Made by a program: the position numbers and the translations under genes
Assembly: GCF_900240335.1 (NCBI RefSeq)
Contig: NZ_LT964979.1
Location: 310,001 to 374,000 of the forward strand
Direction of reading: 5' to 3'
DNA: 64,000 nucleotides
DNA from: Flavimobilis massiliensis
Lineage (GTDB): Bacteria; Actinomycetota; Actinomycetes; Actinomycetales; Cellulomonadaceae
Notes under the pieces: model-generated
Database searches by the model: none
Told to the model about the DNA's origin: nothing
Seen by the model: the letters and a program-made list of their open reading frames with translations, nothing else
Shown here: positions 33,853 to 42,799 of the stretch, in pieces
Layout: each line of letters begins with the position of its first letter
How positions within the stretch are numbered: position 1 is the first letter of the stretch

Positions 33853-34872
33853 TCACGAGAGGACGGTCGCCTTGAAGGACAGGTCGGCGTTCGCGAGGAC
33901 CGGCATGCCGATCGCGTCGGACACGACCTCCGCGATCATCGGCGGCTTCTCGTTGCGGTACACGCCCGCGACGATGCCGGGCTGCTCCGACTCCTCGATG
34001 CCCCAGCCCGCCTCGGACGAGGACAGCGTCTGCCCCCAGAACGACGCACCGAGCTGCGTGTCCTCCCACGCGTCCGGCTCGACCGGAGCCGGGAGGAGGA
34101 GAACCTCCTTCTCGGGGAGGATGAGGCCCGACGCCGAGCGGCGCGTGTAGACCTCGACCGGGGGGAGACCGGCGCCCTCGATGATCGCGTTGACGTCCGC
34201 GACCGTGGCGGGACGCGAGCCGCCGCCGACGAGCGACGTCTTGAACTCGTCGCCCTGCGCGAGGACGCGGAGCGCCTTACGCGACATGAGGATGGCACCC
34301 GGCGCGACGCCGTTCGTCGCCTCGTAGGCGTCCGACCACGTCTGCAGGTCCGCGAGACGCGAGACCGACGTCGCCGAGTCCCACAGCGCGGACGCCGTGA
34401 CCGTGTGCGACGCCGACCGTCCGAAGGCGTCCGCCGCACCGATCTCGGGGATCGTCGCGACACCCGTCGACAGCACGACGCCACGGAGCCGCTCCATACG
34501 GTCAGCGACCGCGAGAACGACACGGCGCGCCGTCGAGAGGATCTGCTCGAGCAGCACGTCGTCCGACGCGTTGCGCGTGCGGAGCTGGTCGTACTCCGAG
34601 ACCGGGATGTTCTGTCCGATCGCGGGGAGCTCGAGGACGGTGCGCTTGCCCGATGGCCGCTTGCCGACCGTCGGCTCTGCGTCGTAGGCGCGGAACTCCG
34701 CCTCGGGGACGAGCCCGGCCTGGCCGGCGATGAAGCGCACGACGATGTCGGGCACGACGCGGTTCGGCAGGAAGCGCGCGAGCGAACCGCGACGCTGCTC
34801 GACGGCCGAGAGGTCCTCGCGGATGTACCCGGTCAGCTCGGCCGGGGTGATGATGTCGGTCCAGAGAGCCAT
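33853..34872 (-). CDS. major capsid protein (HK97 fold, phage E-like)
   Basis: 339 aa. The opening ITPAELTGYIREDLSAVEQRRGSLARFLPNR and the later PGAILMSRKALRVLAQGDEFKTSL, RRSASGLILPEKEVLLLP and GVYRNEKPPMIAEVVSDAIGMPVLANAD are the pattern of the phage lambda-E-type major capsid family. It follows a decoration and a scaffold gene. A hairpin comes directly after it. Confidence 0.9.
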   Translation of the reverse strand: MALWTDIITPAELTGYIREDLSAVEQRRGSLARFLPNRVVPDIVVRFIAGQAGLVPEAEFRAYDAEPTVGKRPSGKRTVLELPAIGQNIPVSEYDQLRTRNASDDVLLEQILSTARRVVLAVADRMERLRGVVLSTGVATIPEIGAADAFGRSASHTVTASALWDSATSVSRLADLQTWSDAYEATNGVAPGAILMSRKALRVLAQGDEFKTSLVGGGSRPATVADVNAIIEGAGLPPVEVYTRRSASGLILPEKEVLLLPAPVEPDAWEDTQLGASFWGQTLSSSEAGWGIEESEQPGIVAGVYRNEKPPMIAEVVSDAIGMPVLANADLSFKATVLS

Positions 34873-34883
34873 TGCTCCCCCTC

Positions 34884-35270
34884 TCAGACGTAGACGATCG
34901 TCGTGGCGGCACGCTTGGCAGCGGCCACGGGAGCGACGAAGGAGTTGGGCACCTTGGACGCGCGGACGCGGCCGTGGTCGAGCAGCGGAACGCCGAAGTC
35001 GGCAGTGCCGACGACGCGCTGGTCCGTGAGGATGAACCCGGCGAGAACGCCAGCGTCCGTCGTGGTGGCCTCGGTCTTGTCGTAGGGGACGAGAACGCCC
35101 CCGACCTTCGCGACCGGCGTGCCGGACGGGATGTAGCCGTTGGGGTAGTGCGTTCCGGCGGTGAAGGCGGAGATGTCGAGGACCTCGGTGCGCGCGTTGG
35201 CGATGCCGTGCGTGGACCCGAGCCAGGACTGGTCGCCGCCGCCGAAGGTCTCAGTCGTGAGACGGGGCAT
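34884..35270 (-). CDS. head decoration protein (gpD-like)
   Basis: 128 aa, small, beta-rich, Gly/Ala/Val-rich: DISAFTAGTHYPNGYIPSGTPVAKVGG, AGFILTDQRVVG, FGVPLLDHGRVRASKVP. This is the pattern of gpD/Hdec capsid-stabilising proteins. It lies 11 bases before the capsid gene. Confidence 0.8.
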   Translation of the reverse strand: MPRLTTETFGGGDQSWLGSTHGIANARTEVLDISAFTAGTHYPNGYIPSGTPVAKVGGVLVPYDKTEATTTDAGVLAGFILTDQRVVGTADFGVPLLDHGRVRASKVPNSFVAPVAAAKRAATTIVYV

Positions 35271-35303
35271 GGTGGTTTCCTTCCGTGCGGATGGGGGTGT
35301 GGG

Positions 35304-35984
35304 TCAGGACTTCTTCGCGTGGCGGCTGCTGTAGAGGTCGCGGCCAGCGGCCACGCTCTTCGAGTCGCCCTGCGAGCGTCGTCCCTGGCCCATGTCGGGC
35401 CACTTCTCGCTCTTCGCCGGCGCGATGCCGTCGACGAACGTCTGCACCTTGTCGGTGTCGACCTCACCGTCTGCGGTGAGGAACTTGGTGGGCTCGATGC
35501 CGTCGAGGACGGCGGCGAGCTTGTCGGCCGGGATGCGGCCGGAGTTGGCGGCGCGGAACTCGGCGGTGACGAGGCGTGCGGCGTACTCGCTGCGAACCTC
35601 GGCGCGTGCCTTCTCGGCGGCACTGGTCGTCGCCGCGTCGAGCGCCTTCTCGTCGTCGGTGAGGTGCTTCGCCTTGAGCGCGTCACGCTCAGCCTTGAGC
35701 GTCTCGTAGTCGCTCATCGTCTTCACGCGGTCCTCGTGCTTGCGCGCCTGGTGCTTCCAGTACGCGGCCTGCTGGCCCTCGGTCATGTCCTTGACGGGCG
35801 TGGCGTCGGGGAAGCCGTGCTCGTTGACCTTGGGTTCGCCGCCGTCGCCCTCGCCACCCTCGCCCTCGGCTTCCATGCGGGCGTCGCCGAACGTGAGGCG
35901 GTGGAACGCGAGCATCGCCTCGACGCCACCGGGTGCCGTGGGGTCGATCGCGTCGGTCGCGGGACGGTACAGGCTCTTGCTCAT
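35304..35984 (-). CDS. scaffolding protein
   Basis: 226 aa, highly charged. A disordered acidic N terminus (EAEGEGGEGDGGEP) and a long central coiled coil (AAYWKHQARKHEDRVKTMSDYETLKAERDALKAK) precede a C-terminal domain with RIPADKLAAVLDGIEPTKFLTADGEVDTDKVQTFVDG, which is the typical capsid scaffold ending. Used for prohead assembly, absent from the mature virion. Confidence 0.85.
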   Translation of the reverse strand: MSKSLYRPATDAIDPTAPGGVEAMLAFHRLTFGDARMEAEGEGGEGDGGEPKVNEHGFPDATPVKDMTEGQQAAYWKHQARKHEDRVKTMSDYETLKAERDALKAKHLTDDEKALDAATTSAAEKARAEVRSEYAARLVTAEFRAANSGRIPADKLAAVLDGIEPTKFLTADGEVDTDKVQTFVDGIAPAKSEKWPDMGQGRRSQGDSKSVAAGRDLYSSRHAKKS

Positions 35985-36041
35985 GCTGGTCTCCCTGTCG
36001 GAGGTCGGATGTGTCAGCAGCCCGTGACGGGCATGCCGTGG

Positions 36042-37052
36042 TCAGAGCGCGCGGAGCCGCGTGCCGAGCAGTGCGATGCGCTCACGCTGGTACGCGATCG
36101 CCTGGTCGAGTCCCGGCTCACCGGATGCGGTGCGAGCCTCGAGCGTCGGGAGCCGCGACTCGAGCGCGCGGATCTCAGCGGCGAGCATCCGGGCCGGGTC
36201 CACGGGTGTCGACGGGCGCTGCGGGCCACGCGCGCTCCGGGGCGCCGTGCTTGGCCGCGTACCGGGGTGTGTCGAACGGTGCTTCGGGTCGACGAGCGTC
36301 GGCCCGAGCTCGGTGTGCTGCACGACGGTGAACCGCACCTGCGTGAGGTCGGCTGCGCCTGTCGACCCGGCCGCGTCGTAGATCTGCGCGAGCGTCTCGT
36401 CGTCGATCTCGCGACCGGGGTCGTTCTCGCCGATGATCGGCATGGTCGTGCACTTGCACCGGTAGTGGATCGGCAGCAGCGTGTCGCGCGAGTACACCCG
36501 CCCCGACGCCGCCGCACACAGCCCGCACGTCCCCGTCGTCGACAGTTCAGGGCGGATGATGCGCCTGTAGCCCGTGACGCGCGGCGTCCCCGCGTACACG
36601 GCCCGCGACTGCCCTCGCCGTGCGAGCGCTAGGTCTGTGCGGACCATCGCGTCGACGCGGGTCTGCGCCCGCTCGACGGCCTCCCACCGGGACAGGCCTG
36701 TGGACTCGAGGTAGCGCACGTGCTCGGCGACGCGCGCGTACACCTGCTCGTAGGACTCCACACCAGCGCGCAGAGGCGTCGACAGGTCGAGCACGCCCAC
36801 GCTCTTCGCGGGCGCGTCGAGCATCATCGACAGCATGCGCGTCAGGTACGCATCCGTCGTCCCTGCCGCCGCGACTGACGCTGACCGGGCAGTCGCGCCG
36901 ATCTGCCGTGACAGCGCCTGCACGTCGGCAGGCACGTACCAGGACTCGACAGCCCCCACCGCGGCCACAGCGCGAGCGACCGCGGCACTTTCGACCTTGG
37001 CCTGCGCGGCCGTCTCCATGTCGACGAGCGACCGCGCACGCGCGACGCTCAC
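36042..37052 (-). CDS. MuF-like minor capsid protein
   Basis: 336 aa from GTG 37052 (overlaps the previous stop, GTGA). A long helical N-terminal region leads to the MuF-type core with ARRGQSRAVYAG, a CGLCAAASGRVY motif and LPIHYRCKCTTMPI, a Cys/His cluster that probably binds zinc. MuF proteins lie inside the head near the portal. The C-terminal ~100 residues are a Pro/Arg-rich linker and a short helix; no fused toxin domain is visible. Confidence 0.8.
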   Translation of the reverse strand: MSVARARSLVDMETAAQAKVESAAVARAVAAVGAVESWYVPADVQALSRQIGATARSASVAAAGTTDAYLTRMLSMMLDAPAKSVGVLDLSTPLRAGVESYEQVYARVAEHVRYLESTGLSRWEAVERAQTRVDAMVRTDLALARRGQSRAVYAGTPRVTGYRRIIRPELSTTGTCGLCAAASGRVYSRDTLLPIHYRCKCTTMPIIGENDPGREIDDETLAQIYDAAGSTGAADLTQVRFTVVQHTELGPTLVDPKHRSTHPGTRPSTAPRSARGPQRPSTPVDPARMLAAEIRALESRLPTLEARTASGEPGLDQAIAYQRERIALLGTRLRAL

Positions 37053-37210
37053 GGCTGCACCGTCTCACGCAGCGCCACAGGGTCACCGGTGAACCGCAGC
37101 CCCGAGTACCCAGCGACCTCGGCCGCCTGGTTCGCCTCGACACCAGAGCGCAGCAGCACACCGAGGGTGTCCGCACGCAACTCCGCGTCAGCGGGGCTCT
37201 CCACGGTCAC
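37049..37210 (-). CDS. small protein between portal and MuF genes
   Basis: 53 aa. GTG 37210 overlaps the portal stop and its own stop overlaps the MuF start (both GTGA), so it is translated as part of a coupled chain. The sequence contains LRSGVEANQAAEVAGYSGLRFTGD, a piece usually found next to actinophage portal genes. Function unknown. Confidence 0.65.
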   Translation of the reverse strand: MTVESPADAELRADTLGVLLRSGVEANQAAEVAGYSGLRFTGDPVALRETVQP

Positions 37211-38622
37211 GCCCCCCCGGCCACAGCAGCATCGTCAGCCGCCGGAGCCGTGCTCGCAGCCGCCCCCGTCAGGAACATGTCGTCCATCCGCTCGGACTCC
37301 ATGCGCGCGATCTGCTCAGGCGAGTACTGCCACACGTCACGCATGATCGTCCGCCACGGCACGCCAGACGACTTCGCCTTCACCGCAGCGTCAGCCTTCT
37401 CCGCGAGCGAGTAGCGCTCCGCCGGCCGCCAGATAATGTCGAGATCCTCGAACCGCGACCGCTCCGTGTCGCCCGTCATGAGGAACAGCGCGGCGAGCGC
37501 ACGAGCGTGCGTCTCCCCGAACCGGTCCTGCCGATCCTCAATCTTGAACGTCCGCCCCTCACGAGCGAACGCCGAGCCAGCCGCCGACTGGTTCTGCCCC
37601 TCAGGGGAGAACATCGCCAGCGGCGTGAACGTCACCGCAGAGAGCTGCTGCGTGAACTTCTCCATGCCCGTCCACACAGGCGTGAGGTCGACATTCCCTG
37701 ACTCCCACAGTTCGGCAGTCAGTGGCAGCATCCACAGCGCGCCGGGGTCCGCCGAGAAGACGTCGTTGTAGTCGATCTCAGCGCCGGTCTCCGGGTCCTC
37801 GGACGGGGTGTCCTTCGGGTCGATCTTGAGTGCGCGCTGACGGAACGCCTGGTACGTCGCGATCGACATGCCCTGCAGCACCATGTGGTCCAGGCGATCG
37901 AGCAGGTCCCGGTGGCGCTGGAACTCACCCACGCCCTCCTCGTTCCGGTACCGGAACACAGGCACGAGCTTCTCGCAGCCCTTGGGGAGCGCCTGTCCCT
38001 CTTCGCCGCCGAACTCGGGGTCCCAATCCCACGACGACGCGAACCGCGCGCCATTCGGTCGCTTGCGGTCCGTGAACGCGCGCCACACCCGGCCGGGCCG
38101 GTAGAGGTACGCGTAGGCGCGCTCGTCGACGTCGTGATGGAAGAACTTCGCCGCGGCGAGCACCTCGGACTGCACCACCGGGTCGTGGATCGTCACGACC
38201 TGCCGCGGGTCCTCCGACGTGTACCGCGGCTCGTCGCCGTGCATGCCGACGATCGCGTACCCATTGCCCGCAGTGAGAGCGAGACGGATCGCGTCGTCAC
38301 CCTCCGAGCGCATGCCCGAGCGGACGACCATCCGCCACGCCGCCGGGTCGCCTCCCTCGCCCGTGTCGACACCGGTCGCGACACCCTGCAACCGCAGGGG
38401 GTACTTCACCGACTTCACGATCATCTCGGCGAACGTAGTGCGTGACGCCTTGAAGAACCGCTTCGCCGACTCCGGAGCGTCACGCAGCGACGACGGCACC
38501 GGGGCGTCACCCTCGTAGCGCGCGAACAGGTCACTCCCCGTCTCCTGACGGTCGTCCATCTTCCGCGACAGTCGCTGCAGCCACCAGCCGGGGCTCTGCA
38601 CAGTCTTGACGTCAATGCTCAC
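37207..38622 (-). CDS. portal protein (SPP1 gp6-like family)
   Basis: 471 aa. It opens with WWLQRLSRKMDDRQETGSDLFARYEGDAPVP, the usual start of actinophage portals, and contains NGYAIVGMHGDEPRYTSEDP, LDRLDHMVLQGMSIATYQAFRQRAL (the stem/crown helix) and GENQ-type motif in FSPEGQNQSAAGSAFAREG. It forms the dodecameric ring for DNA packaging and tail attachment. It follows terminase in reading order. Confidence 0.9.
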   Translation of the reverse strand: MSIDVKTVQSPGWWLQRLSRKMDDRQETGSDLFARYEGDAPVPSSLRDAPESAKRFFKASRTTFAEMIVKSVKYPLRLQGVATGVDTGEGGDPAAWRMVVRSGMRSEGDDAIRLALTAGNGYAIVGMHGDEPRYTSEDPRQVVTIHDPVVQSEVLAAAKFFHHDVDERAYAYLYRPGRVWRAFTDRKRPNGARFASSWDWDPEFGGEEGQALPKGCEKLVPVFRYRNEEGVGEFQRHRDLLDRLDHMVLQGMSIATYQAFRQRALKIDPKDTPSEDPETGAEIDYNDVFSADPGALWMLPLTAELWESGNVDLTPVWTGMEKFTQQLSAVTFTPLAMFSPEGQNQSAAGSAFAREGRTFKIEDRQDRFGETHARALAALFLMTGDTERSRFEDLDIIWRPAERYSLAEKADAAVKAKSSGVPWRTIMRDVWQYSPEQIARMESERMDDMFLTGAAASTAPAADDAAVAGGA

Positions 38623-38635
38623 GCGTCGCCTCCTG

Positions 38636-40297
38636 TCACCTGATGCGTCGTGGGCGAGCGGGAACGTGCGGCTTGGCCTGGCCAGCCTTCACACCATCGA
38701 GGTACGCCTGCCACGAGAGCATGGCCGCCATCGCGGCATCGAACTTCCGGTCGGGGTGGATCTTCCCGAGGATGTACAGCGGCTTGCCCTCGTCGTCGAC
38801 GATGTTCTTGAGCTTGACCTGCCCCGCCGCTGCGATGTGCCGCGCGAGCTCAGGAGCGTGCGGGTCCGACGCCGTCCAGCCGACCGCACCGGACGCGATC
38901 GCCTCCTGGTACGCGCGGATGGCGTAGGCCGCCTTCTTGTAGTGGTTCGTCCACCACTCCTCGACGAGCCCCTTGTGCCTGCCAGCCCACACGCCCATCT
39001 CGGTCACCCAGTACGGCGGGTCGCCGTACAGGCGCCACACGTTGTAGCGCGAGAAGATGTGCTCGACCGTCTGATCGACCTCAGCCTCGGGGACTTCCCA
39101 CTCGTCGTCGTCGAGGTCCTTCTCCCACAGGCCAGCGATCTCCTGCGTACCTGTGAGCAGGTCCGTGATGACGAACGCCGTCGAGTCACGACGCCGAGCG
39201 CCGTCGAACCCCACCGCGACCGGCGCACCCGCAGGGATGCGCCCGCGCAGCGGCTTGTCGACGTCGCCGCCCTCGTGCTTGAGATCCGACCAGCGCTTCA
39301 CGTCGAACGCCTGCTGCCCGGACTTCACCCAGCGGTTCAGCCACACCCGCTCGAGGTACGCCTTGTCCACGCCGAGCCGGTCCCACTGCGACGCGATGTC
39401 GTCGAACTGCCCCGGCCCCCACTCGCCGGCTGGGCCGGTCGCCTCAGCAACCGCCTTGATCCTCTCGGCCTTCACCTCGAGGTCGTGCCCGCCGTCATCC
39501 GTGCGGTACAGGTAGAACAGGTCCGGCCGCTCGATCTTGCCGTCACGGATCGCCTCAGCCTCAGCGTGCAGGTTCTCCGCGACCGACCCCTGCCCGAGCT
39601 CGCCCGCCGTCCCCACGTACAGCGACCACGGGTCCTCGAGCGGACGCTTCGCAAGGTTCGCAGCCATCGTCTCGTGCGCCTTGAGGTGCCGAGGCAGATG
39701 CAGACGGTGCGGCTCGTCGAACGCATTCAGTGTCGTGCGGCCACCGTCACGCGAGTCCGGCGCATTCGCCAGCGGCCACGCGCCACCGTCCGCACGCCCC
39801 CAGTCGTCGAGCCGCAGCGCTCGCTCGAGCGACACGTCGAACAGATCCGAGTCCGGGCCGTTCTCGATGACGTACTTGAGCGCCCCGTAGGCGAGCTCTT
39901 CGACCTGGTCGAGCGAGAACGCGAGCATCGGCACGTAGGGCGACATGACCGGCGCAGCCACAGGGTGCCCGTCGGCGTCGAACCCGTCGCACTTCCCAGG
40001 CCCCTCAGGGTGGATGTGCGCGTAGACGAGCAGCGCTTCCTTCTCCGTCTTAGCCAGGCCCTTGCGGACCGACAGCCCGCCACGCTTGAACCGACGACGG
40101 CCAGCCCACGGATGGCCCTGCGGGTACACCTCGAACAGCCGGTAGATGAACGCCCGGAACTCCGGGTCGATCACATACGGCTGCCCCTGCAGCGACCCCG
40201 GACCGTAGACCGCACGCTCCTCGATGAAGTCGCAGACATCACCGCCGATCGTCGGCCACGGCTCAGCATCCGCACCCGGAACGACGAGAAGCCCCAT
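38636..40297 (-). CDS. terminase large subunit
   Basis: 553 aa packaging motor. An ATPase half has the P-loop-like SVRKGLAKTE (about residues 76-85) and Walker B TTLNAFDEPHRLH with the acidic pair; the C-terminal nuclease half begins PVAVGFDGARRRDSTAFV with its metal-binding Asp and ends near KFDAAMAAMLSWQAY. It cuts and pumps concatemeric DNA through the portal. It overlaps the small subunit stop by 1 base. Confidence 0.92.
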   Translation of the reverse strand: MGLLVVPGADAEPWPTIGGDVCDFIEERAVYGPGSLQGQPYVIDPEFRAFIYRLFEVYPQGHPWAGRRRFKRGGLSVRKGLAKTEKEALLVYAHIHPEGPGKCDGFDADGHPVAAPVMSPYVPMLAFSLDQVEELAYGALKYVIENGPDSDLFDVSLERALRLDDWGRADGGAWPLANAPDSRDGGRTTLNAFDEPHRLHLPRHLKAHETMAANLAKRPLEDPWSLYVGTAGELGQGSVAENLHAEAEAIRDGKIERPDLFYLYRTDDGGHDLEVKAERIKAVAEATGPAGEWGPGQFDDIASQWDRLGVDKAYLERVWLNRWVKSGQQAFDVKRWSDLKHEGGDVDKPLRGRIPAGAPVAVGFDGARRRDSTAFVITDLLTGTQEIAGLWEKDLDDDEWEVPEAEVDQTVEHIFSRYNVWRLYGDPPYWVTEMGVWAGRHKGLVEEWWTNHYKKAAYAIRAYQEAIASGAVGWTASDPHAPELARHIAAAGQVKLKNIVDDEGKPLYILGKIHPDRKFDAAMAAMLSWQAYLDGVKAGQAKPHVPARPRRIR

Positions 40298-40908
40298 CAG
40301 CCCACCGCGTACAGGCCGCCGCGCGGGTCCTCACCCGACTTCGGCTTCGGCTTGCGAGTCTCCCGACGCCGCTCACCACGGTCCTGCGCCTCTTCCGCGC
40401 GCTCGATCTCCGCACGCAGCGACATCAGCGCCTTCGGGTTCAGCCCCAGCCGATCCGACAGCATCCGCGCCTCAGTCGCAGCCTTGAGGTCACCCTGCTC
40501 GGCGCGGATCTTCCACCGCACGTACTGAGCAACCTCACGGCCCGAGTGGGACTCCTCCCAGATCGCGGCCTGCGGCATCGCCCACAGTTCAGCCCACAGC
40601 GCGACCTCAGCGTCACGCGCCTGCTCGATCTGCAGACCCAGCGTCGCCACGAGCATCTCGTTCTTGTTCAGATCCCGACGCAGACGGCCCTTCGTCCGAC
40701 CGTCTTCCGCCTCCTCGACCTCGACCTGCAGCGCAGCCACACGATCACGAGCGAGCTCGAACGCAGCCTGCTTCTCGACGTCAGGCTGCAGCGGCCACGG
40801 AGGAACCGCCGCACCCTCACGGCCATCAGCCGGCAAGACACGAAACCCAGCCTTCGGGTTGTTCTTCCGAGCGCGCACACTCGGATGCTTCGGAGCAGGA
40901 CCAGCCAT
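40297..40908 (-). CDS. terminase small subunit
   Basis: 203 aa from ATG 40908, which has GGAGG upstream; earlier in-frame starts run into low-complexity sequence. N terminus MAGPAPKHPSVRARKNNP is the standard opening of actinophage small terminases, followed by a helical body with RTKGRLRRDLNKNEMLVATLGLQIEQ and an Arg/Lys-rich tail. It recognises the packaging site for the large subunit. Confidence 0.85.
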   Translation of the reverse strand: MAGPAPKHPSVRARKNNPKAGFRVLPADGREGAAVPPWPLQPDVEKQAAFELARDRVAALQVEVEEAEDGRTKGRLRRDLNKNEMLVATLGLQIEQARDAEVALWAELWAMPQAAIWEESHSGREVAQYVRWKIRAEQGDLKAATEARMLSDRLGLNPKALMSLRAEIERAEEAQDRGERRRETRKPKPKSGEDPRGGLYAVG

Positions 40909-40957
40909 GATGAGACCTCCATGTCGGAGACGAAACGTCCCGACGCCATGCCGGAGA

Positions 40958-41284
40958 TCAGGACGGAGACGTGCCCTGGCGGCTGTTGCAGCTGCGACAC
41001 AGGACAGTGAGACGAGACCCGACACCACCGCGAGCGACGGCCGTCGAGTGAGCCGCCGTCAGATCCCGCGACTCATGAGACGGGCGCTCCCAACCGGGAC
41101 AGACCCAGCCGTGCACCACGACCCACGCAGCCACAACCTCAGCGCGACGAGCCCTCTCCTCCGGATCCCGCGCCGCCAACGACGACGCCGACAACGGACG
41201 CCGCGCATGCTCCGCGCAGTACGTCCGACCGGACACGCGAACCTCACAGCCGAGCCGGGCACACGCCTTCGGAGCACGAGGCAC
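40958..41284 (-). CDS. HNH endonuclease near the packaging end
   Basis: 108 aa from GTG 41284. Two zinc-binding pairs are visible (CARLGC..., YCAEH, and LCRSCNSRQG), with the HNH core in DLTAAHSTAVARGG and SRLTVLCRSCNSRQG. HNH enzymes directly beside terminase are needed for cos cleavage in many cos-type siphoviruses. Confidence 0.82.
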   Translation of the reverse strand: MPRAPKACARLGCEVRVSGRTYCAEHARRPLSASSLAARDPEERARRAEVVAAWVVVHGWVCPGWERPSHESRDLTAAHSTAVARGGVGSRLTVLCRSCNSRQGTSPS

Positions 41285-41374
41285 CAGACACCTCCGCCCA
41301 GGGGAATGACCACCACCAGAAAGGCCCCGAACCCGTAGGCCCCAGAAAGAGCAGAACCCCGCGGTCTGGCCGGA

Positions 41375-41400
41375 GGGTGGGGGAGGGGGTGGGGGGCCTN
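41375..41400 (+). other. G-run tract next to an ambiguous base
   Basis: Four G-runs (3, 5, 5 and 6 G) separated by single T/A bases at 41375-41396, followed by CCT and one N at 41400. It can form a G-quadruplex. It lies between the HNH/terminase genes and the early operon, where the packaging (cos) site of this genome type is expected. The N shows that the assembly was uncertain here. Confidence 0.6.
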
Positions 41401-41404
41401 CGGG

Positions 41405-41761
41405 TCAGGGTCGGGGGCGTCTGGCGGCGAGGTCCGTGATGTCGATGCCGCGGTCGAGGTCGGCTTGCGTGACGTGCTCGGGGTCGACGGGGCCGGGGAC
41501 CCAGTAGGTGCGCGCTGTGGGCGAGGAGGTGACGGCAGCTCGTGCTCGTGCGCTTTCGGCTTGGAGCAGCGGGCACCGTTGGGTCCAGGCTCGGAAGTCG
41601 TCGAGGGTGATGCCTGCGGGGCAGAGGTGTTCGGGCGGGCCGTCGTCGAAGGAGTAGAGGGGTTCTCCGCATGTGCAGGGGTCGAGGCGTCGCCTGGTGA
41701 CGTGCACGGGCGGGCCGGGGAGGAAGCCGCCTCGGGAGTAGCGGGCTGGCGTGGTGCTCAC
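41405..41761 (-). CDS. hypothetical early phage protein with Cys motif
   Basis: 118 aa. Contains CTCGEPLYSFDDGPPEHLCP (possible metal site) and an acidic C-terminal ADLDRGIDITDLAARR segment. Overlaps the upstream gene by 4 bp. It is the last gene of the early operon; function unknown. Confidence 0.55.
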   Translation of the reverse strand: MSTTPARYSRGGFLPGPPVHVTRRRLDPCTCGEPLYSFDDGPPEHLCPAGITLDDFRAWTQRCPLLQAESARARAAVTSSPTARTYWVPGPVDPEHVTQADLDRGIDITDLAARRPRP

Positions 41762-41949
41762 GTCGTCTCCGTCCGTGCGAGCTTGTCGGCGGCGGTGATC
41801 GCCTCAGCGTGCGTGGCGTACTCGCCGAGGCGCGCTGCGCCCAGGTACACCCACCACGGGCGGTGCTGGGCGCCGTCGCGGACGACGACGAGCCGGTCCG
41901 GGTAGTCGCGGGCGTGCCAGTGGTCGCGGAGCATGGGTCGGTCAGCCAC
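41758..41949 (-). CDS. small hypothetical early phage protein
   Basis: 63 aa from GTG 41949 with GGAGGA upstream. Sequence RPWWVYLGAARLGEYATHAEAITAADKLA suggests a strand plus a helix, resembling small DUF2188-like folds. Coupled to both neighbours. Confidence 0.5.
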   Translation of the reverse strand: MADRPMLRDHWHARDYPDRLVVVRDGAQHRPWWVYLGAARLGEYATHAEAITAADKLARTETT

Positions 41950-42229
41950 GGCGGTCCTCCTTCGGTGTGCGGGTGTCGTGGTTGGGGCGCCCGGTGTCGG
42001 GGTCGGTGCCGCCGTAGCCCTGGCTCATGTCGGATGCGATGTCCCCGCAGGTGTGGCACCGGTAGACGGGGCAGGTGCGTCCGCTGGGCCACGTGTGGAC
42101 GCCGTGGGGCTGCCAGGCGTGCTTGTGGCTGTGGTGGTAGATCAGGACGTCGCCGGGGGTGGGGTCGAAGCCGTCGATCCCTTCGCGGGTGGGCTTCACG
42201 GAGCACACGAGCGTCCACGTGTCACCCAC
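41942..42229 (-). CDS. hypothetical early phage protein with zinc-binding pair
   Basis: 95 aa from GTG 42229 with GAGGAGG upstream. The first part is beta-rich (DTWTLVCSVKP, GDVLIYHHSHKHAWQPHG); CPVYRCHTCGD may bind zinc. Earlier starts would overlap the previous gene widely. Confidence 0.5.
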   Translation of the reverse strand: MGDTWTLVCSVKPTREGIDGFDPTPGDVLIYHHSHKHAWQPHGVHTWPSGRTCPVYRCHTCGDIASDMSQGYGGTDPDTGRPNHDTRTPKEDRRG

Positions 42230-42452
42230 GGTCGGCCTCCTCCTCGCGGTAGGGGTTGGGGCTCTCGTCGGGGTCGCGGTCGTCGGTGCCGTCGCCGTAC
42301 CCGACTGTGTAGCCCTCGTCCCATGCGCGGGCTGCGGTCTCGCGGTCGTGCGCGGCGAGCCACCGACTGAACGCATCCGGCTCGACGGCGACGGCACCGC
42401 TGGGGCTTGCCGCCTCGCGCACCTGCTCGGTGGTGGGCGTGTAGTCGCTCAT
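42222..42452 (-). CDS. small acidic early phage protein
   Basis: 76 aa, acidic, with AWDEGYTVGYGDGTDDRDPDESPNPY, a motif shared by many small actinophage early proteins (EGY..GYGDG). No function known. Confidence 0.55.
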   Translation of the reverse strand: MSDYTPTTEQVREAASPSGAVAVEPDAFSRWLAAHDRETAARAWDEGYTVGYGDGTDDRDPDESPNPYREEEADRG

Positions 42453-42799
42453 CGGGTCCCCTCCTTCTGTGCGAGGTGCTCTTCCCGCAGAGCGGTGCGC
42501 ACGACGTCGGCGTGTCGGTCGAGCTCGGCCTTGTACCGGGCTGGGATGTCGGCACGGGTGAAGCGCGAGCGGTACACGAAGACGCGCCCGAGCGGGGCGC
42601 GCAGTACGATCACGCGCCGCGCCACCATGAGCGCCGACGCCTGCACGATGCGGTCTCCTGGGTGGTCCAGGACGACGGGGTGCAGCCGCTGCCACCACCG
42701 CTTGACCAGACCGTGGATGCCGAGGGCGAGTCCGTAGATCGCCGCGACGGCAACGGCTACGGCGGGCAGAGTGGCGAGGCCGAACAGGTAGTCGCTCAT
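42449..42799 (-). CDS. small membrane-anchored early phage protein
   Basis: 116 aa. One N-terminal membrane helix (FGLATLPAVAVAVAAIYGLALGI) then a basic cytoplasmic segment with beta strands (ALMVARRVIVLRAPLGRVFVYRSRF) and a charged helix. Coupled to neighbours by 4-bp overlaps. Role unknown. Confidence 0.5.
   Translation of the reverse strand: MSDYLFGLATLPAVAVAVAAIYGLALGIHGLVKRWWQRLHPVVLDHPGDRIVQASALMVARRVIVLRAPLGRVFVYRSRFTRADIPARYKAELDRHADVVRTALREEHLAQKEGTR

Noticed and set aside
34872..36632. 586-codon + strand open frame over decoration, scaffold and MuF genes
   Set aside because: Covers three genes with good phage-structural motifs on the other strand; the product is unrecognisable and compositionally odd.
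36042..37052. Toxin domain fused to the MuF protein
   Set aside because: The C-terminal part is a short Pro/Arg-rich linker and helix, too short for known MuF-associated toxins.
38606..40528. 640-codon + strand open frame over terminase
   Set aside because: Antisense of terminase large subunit, which has ATPase and nuclease motifs.
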